64,000 bases of DNA from the NCBI GenBank assembly GCA_944392695.1, contig CALXXN010000002.1:1-64000 (forward strand). Reading direction: 5' to 3'. This document shows, one piece after another, positions 62,833 through 64,000 of the stretch (the first letter of the stretch is position 1; every line of letters starts with the position of its first letter). This DNA comes from an uncultured Spirochaetales bacterium. GTDB taxonomy: Bacteria > Spirochaetota > Spirochaetia > Sphaerochaetales > Sphaerochaetaceae. Under the pieces are notes generated by a model. It did no database searches. It saw only the letters and a program-made list of their open reading frames with translations, and had not been told where the DNA came from. The position numbers and the translations under genes were made by a program.

Positions 62833-64000
62833 ATGAACATCTTGATGCTGTCTTCTGAATCCGTCCCCTTCTCAAAGTCAGGGGGACTTGCGGATGTCGT
62901 AGGTGCGCTCTCGTCCGCATTGGCTTTGTCTGGCAACGAAGTCAGCATTTTCATGCCACTATATGGCTCGATAGACAGTTCCCTGTTCAAGGAAACCGCA
63001 TCCTTTGAAGTCCCCTTGCTCGCAGGTACCCAGACCGTGCATATAATGGAGGCCTGGGTGGGCAGGGTCCGCTACCTGGCCCTCGCCCACCCCTTCTTCA
63101 CGGAACGCAAGGGGATTTACGGGGACACCTCCTTCACGCCCTACCATGACAACTGTGTCCGCTACCTGCTCATGTGCAAAGCCGCAGTCAAATGGGCGGC
63201 CAGGGAGGATGTCGACATACTCCACTGCCATGATTGGACGGCCGGTCCTGCGACCTGGCTTGCAAAGCAGCGTGGCCTGCATCTGAAAAGCGTGTTCACC
63301 ATCCACAACCTCGCCTACATGGGCGAGTTTGCACGTTATGATGTGCTGCAGGCAGCCATCCCGGTGGAAGCCGACATGCTCATGGGTGACGGGCTCTCCA
63401 GGCGCTTCAACATGCTCAAGTGCGGCCTCCTGTATGCAGACTGGATAACCACGGTAAGCCCGACCTATGCACAGGAGATCCAGGGCGCAGCCCAGGGCTG
63501 TGGCATGGACTGGTTGCTCAGGCAGCGCTCGGACAGGCTGTCAGGGGTGATCAACGGAATCGACATGGATGAATGGGACCCATCAAAGGATGCCTTCTTC
63601 AATGAACATTTCTCGGCTGTGGACCTCTCTGGCAAGGCTGCGCTGAAAGCCCGGGTGCAGGAACTTTTCAAACTGCCTGTCGAAGCGGACACAGCGCTTG
63701 TCGCGATGATCAGCCGCCTGGCGGAGCAGAAGGGTTTCGACACCCTGCTTGCAGGTCGTTTCAGCACACTCGAGGCCCTGCTCACGCGCAACAAGTGCCA
63801 GTTCATCATACTGGGTACGGGAGACAAGCGTTACGAAGACAAGCTCAAGGAAATCGCATCAAGGCATGACAACATCAGTGTCAACATCGTCTTCTCCCAG
63901 GAACTCTCCCACCTTGTCGAAGGCGCTGCGGATTTCTTCCTGATGCCAAGCCACTACGAGCCCTGTGGACTCAACCAGATGTACTCACTGCGGTACGGCA
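62833..64000 (+). CDS. glgA: Glycogen synthase (ADP-glucose type), 5' part
   Basis: An open frame from ATG 62833 to the window edge (389 codons; the gene continues beyond). It is a GT5 glycogen synthase: K-S-G-G-L (15-19) is the ADP-glucose binding motif (usually KTGGL), followed by LHCHDWTAGPATWLA, FTIHNLAYMGEF, GVINGIDMDEWDPSKD and MPSHYEPCGLNQMYSLRYG. It transfers glucose from ADP-glucose to glycogen. No ribosome-binding site precedes the ATG and the promoter abuts it. Confidence 0.93.
   Translation, partial: MNILMLSSESVPFSKSGGLADVVGALSSALALSGNEVSIFMPLYGSIDSSLFKETASFEVPLLAGTQTVHIMEAWVGRVRYLALAHPFFTERKGIYGDTSFTPYHDNCVRYLLMCKAAVKWAAREDVDILHCHDWTAGPATWLAKQRGLHLKSVFTIHNLAYMGEFARYDVLQAAIPVEADMLMGDGLSRRFNMLKCGLLYADWITTVSPTYAQEIQGAAQGCGMDWLLRQRSDRLSGVINGIDMDEWDPSKDAFFNEHFSAVDLSGKAALKARVQELFKLPVEADTALVAMISRLAEQKGFDTLLAGRFSTLEALLTRNKCQFIILGTGDKRYEDKLKEIASRHDNISVNIVFSQELSHLVEGAADFFLMPSHYEPCGLNQMYSLRYG

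Overview
The window looks like a chromosome segment from an obligately anaerobic, Gram-negative-type bacterium, most likely a spirochaete (Spirochaetota, Sphaerochaeta/Treponema-like). Support: a complete V-type (not F-type) ATP synthase operon; an oxygen-sensitive class III ribonucleotide reductase with its radical-SAM activase; a 2[4Fe-4S] ferredoxin; and an outer-membrane machinery (PapD-like chaperone, usher, a beta-barrel ending in Phe, a lipoprotein). The taxon is inferred from gene content only. Most of the window is visibly GC-rich; 35.2-39.2 kb and 53.4-53.8 kb are clearly AT-richer.

Layout. 0-0.3 kb: about two copies of a 115-bp tandem repeat and a hairpin. 0.3-9.8 kb (minus strand): one tightly overlapping operon, V-ATPase G-C-I-K-F-E-A-B-D followed by a universal stress protein and a PTS IIA-type protein. 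9.8-14.0 kb (minus): a PapD-like chaperone and an unusual 1127-residue usher with no pilin gene nearby. Then tRNA-Pro(GGG), an orphan ABC ATPase and a putative outer-membrane protein. 17.1-19.3 kb: an acetyltransferase and a GrpB-family gene split by an IS200/IS605-type tnpB that carries an in-frame stop. 19.3-22.5 kb: nrdG-nrdD with a tandem pair of NrdR boxes. 22.5-30.4 kb: housekeeping genes (thioesterase, topB, ferredoxin, xseA-xseB, pseudouridine synthase, Bax-inhibitor-1 family).

30.5-39.9 kb is an accessory, defence-like island: a CbxX-type AAA ATPase; a divergent WYL regulator coupled to a Doc toxin; then a four-gene coupled operon (DUF262-DUF1524 GmrSD-type nuclease, a second DUF262 protein without a nuclease domain, a 77-residue Asp-box-like mini-protein, and a second WYL regulator); and, divergently, a degenerate stand-alone FtsK-like protein. 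This is the best candidate for an undescribed system.

40-50 kb: acetyltransferase, lipoprotein, RarA fused to an extra domain, methyltransferase, aldose epimerase, an SPFH protein coupled to a ribbon-helix-helix regulator with a matching tandem operator, a HipA-like kinase, a NYN/OST-HTH protein and an ABC-F ATPase. 50.2-54.6 kb: tRNA-Gly(GCC), the 3' scar of a sugar ABC permease gene, a secreted protein, a condensation-fold protein, an AT-rich gene-free stretch and a TatD nuclease. 54.5-64 kb: class II aldolase, infC-rpmI-rplT-zapB-like, a frameshifted acetyltransferase, a TPR protein with a Cys/His metal tail, tsaE-tsaB-trxB and the 5' part of glgA, which runs off the end of the window.
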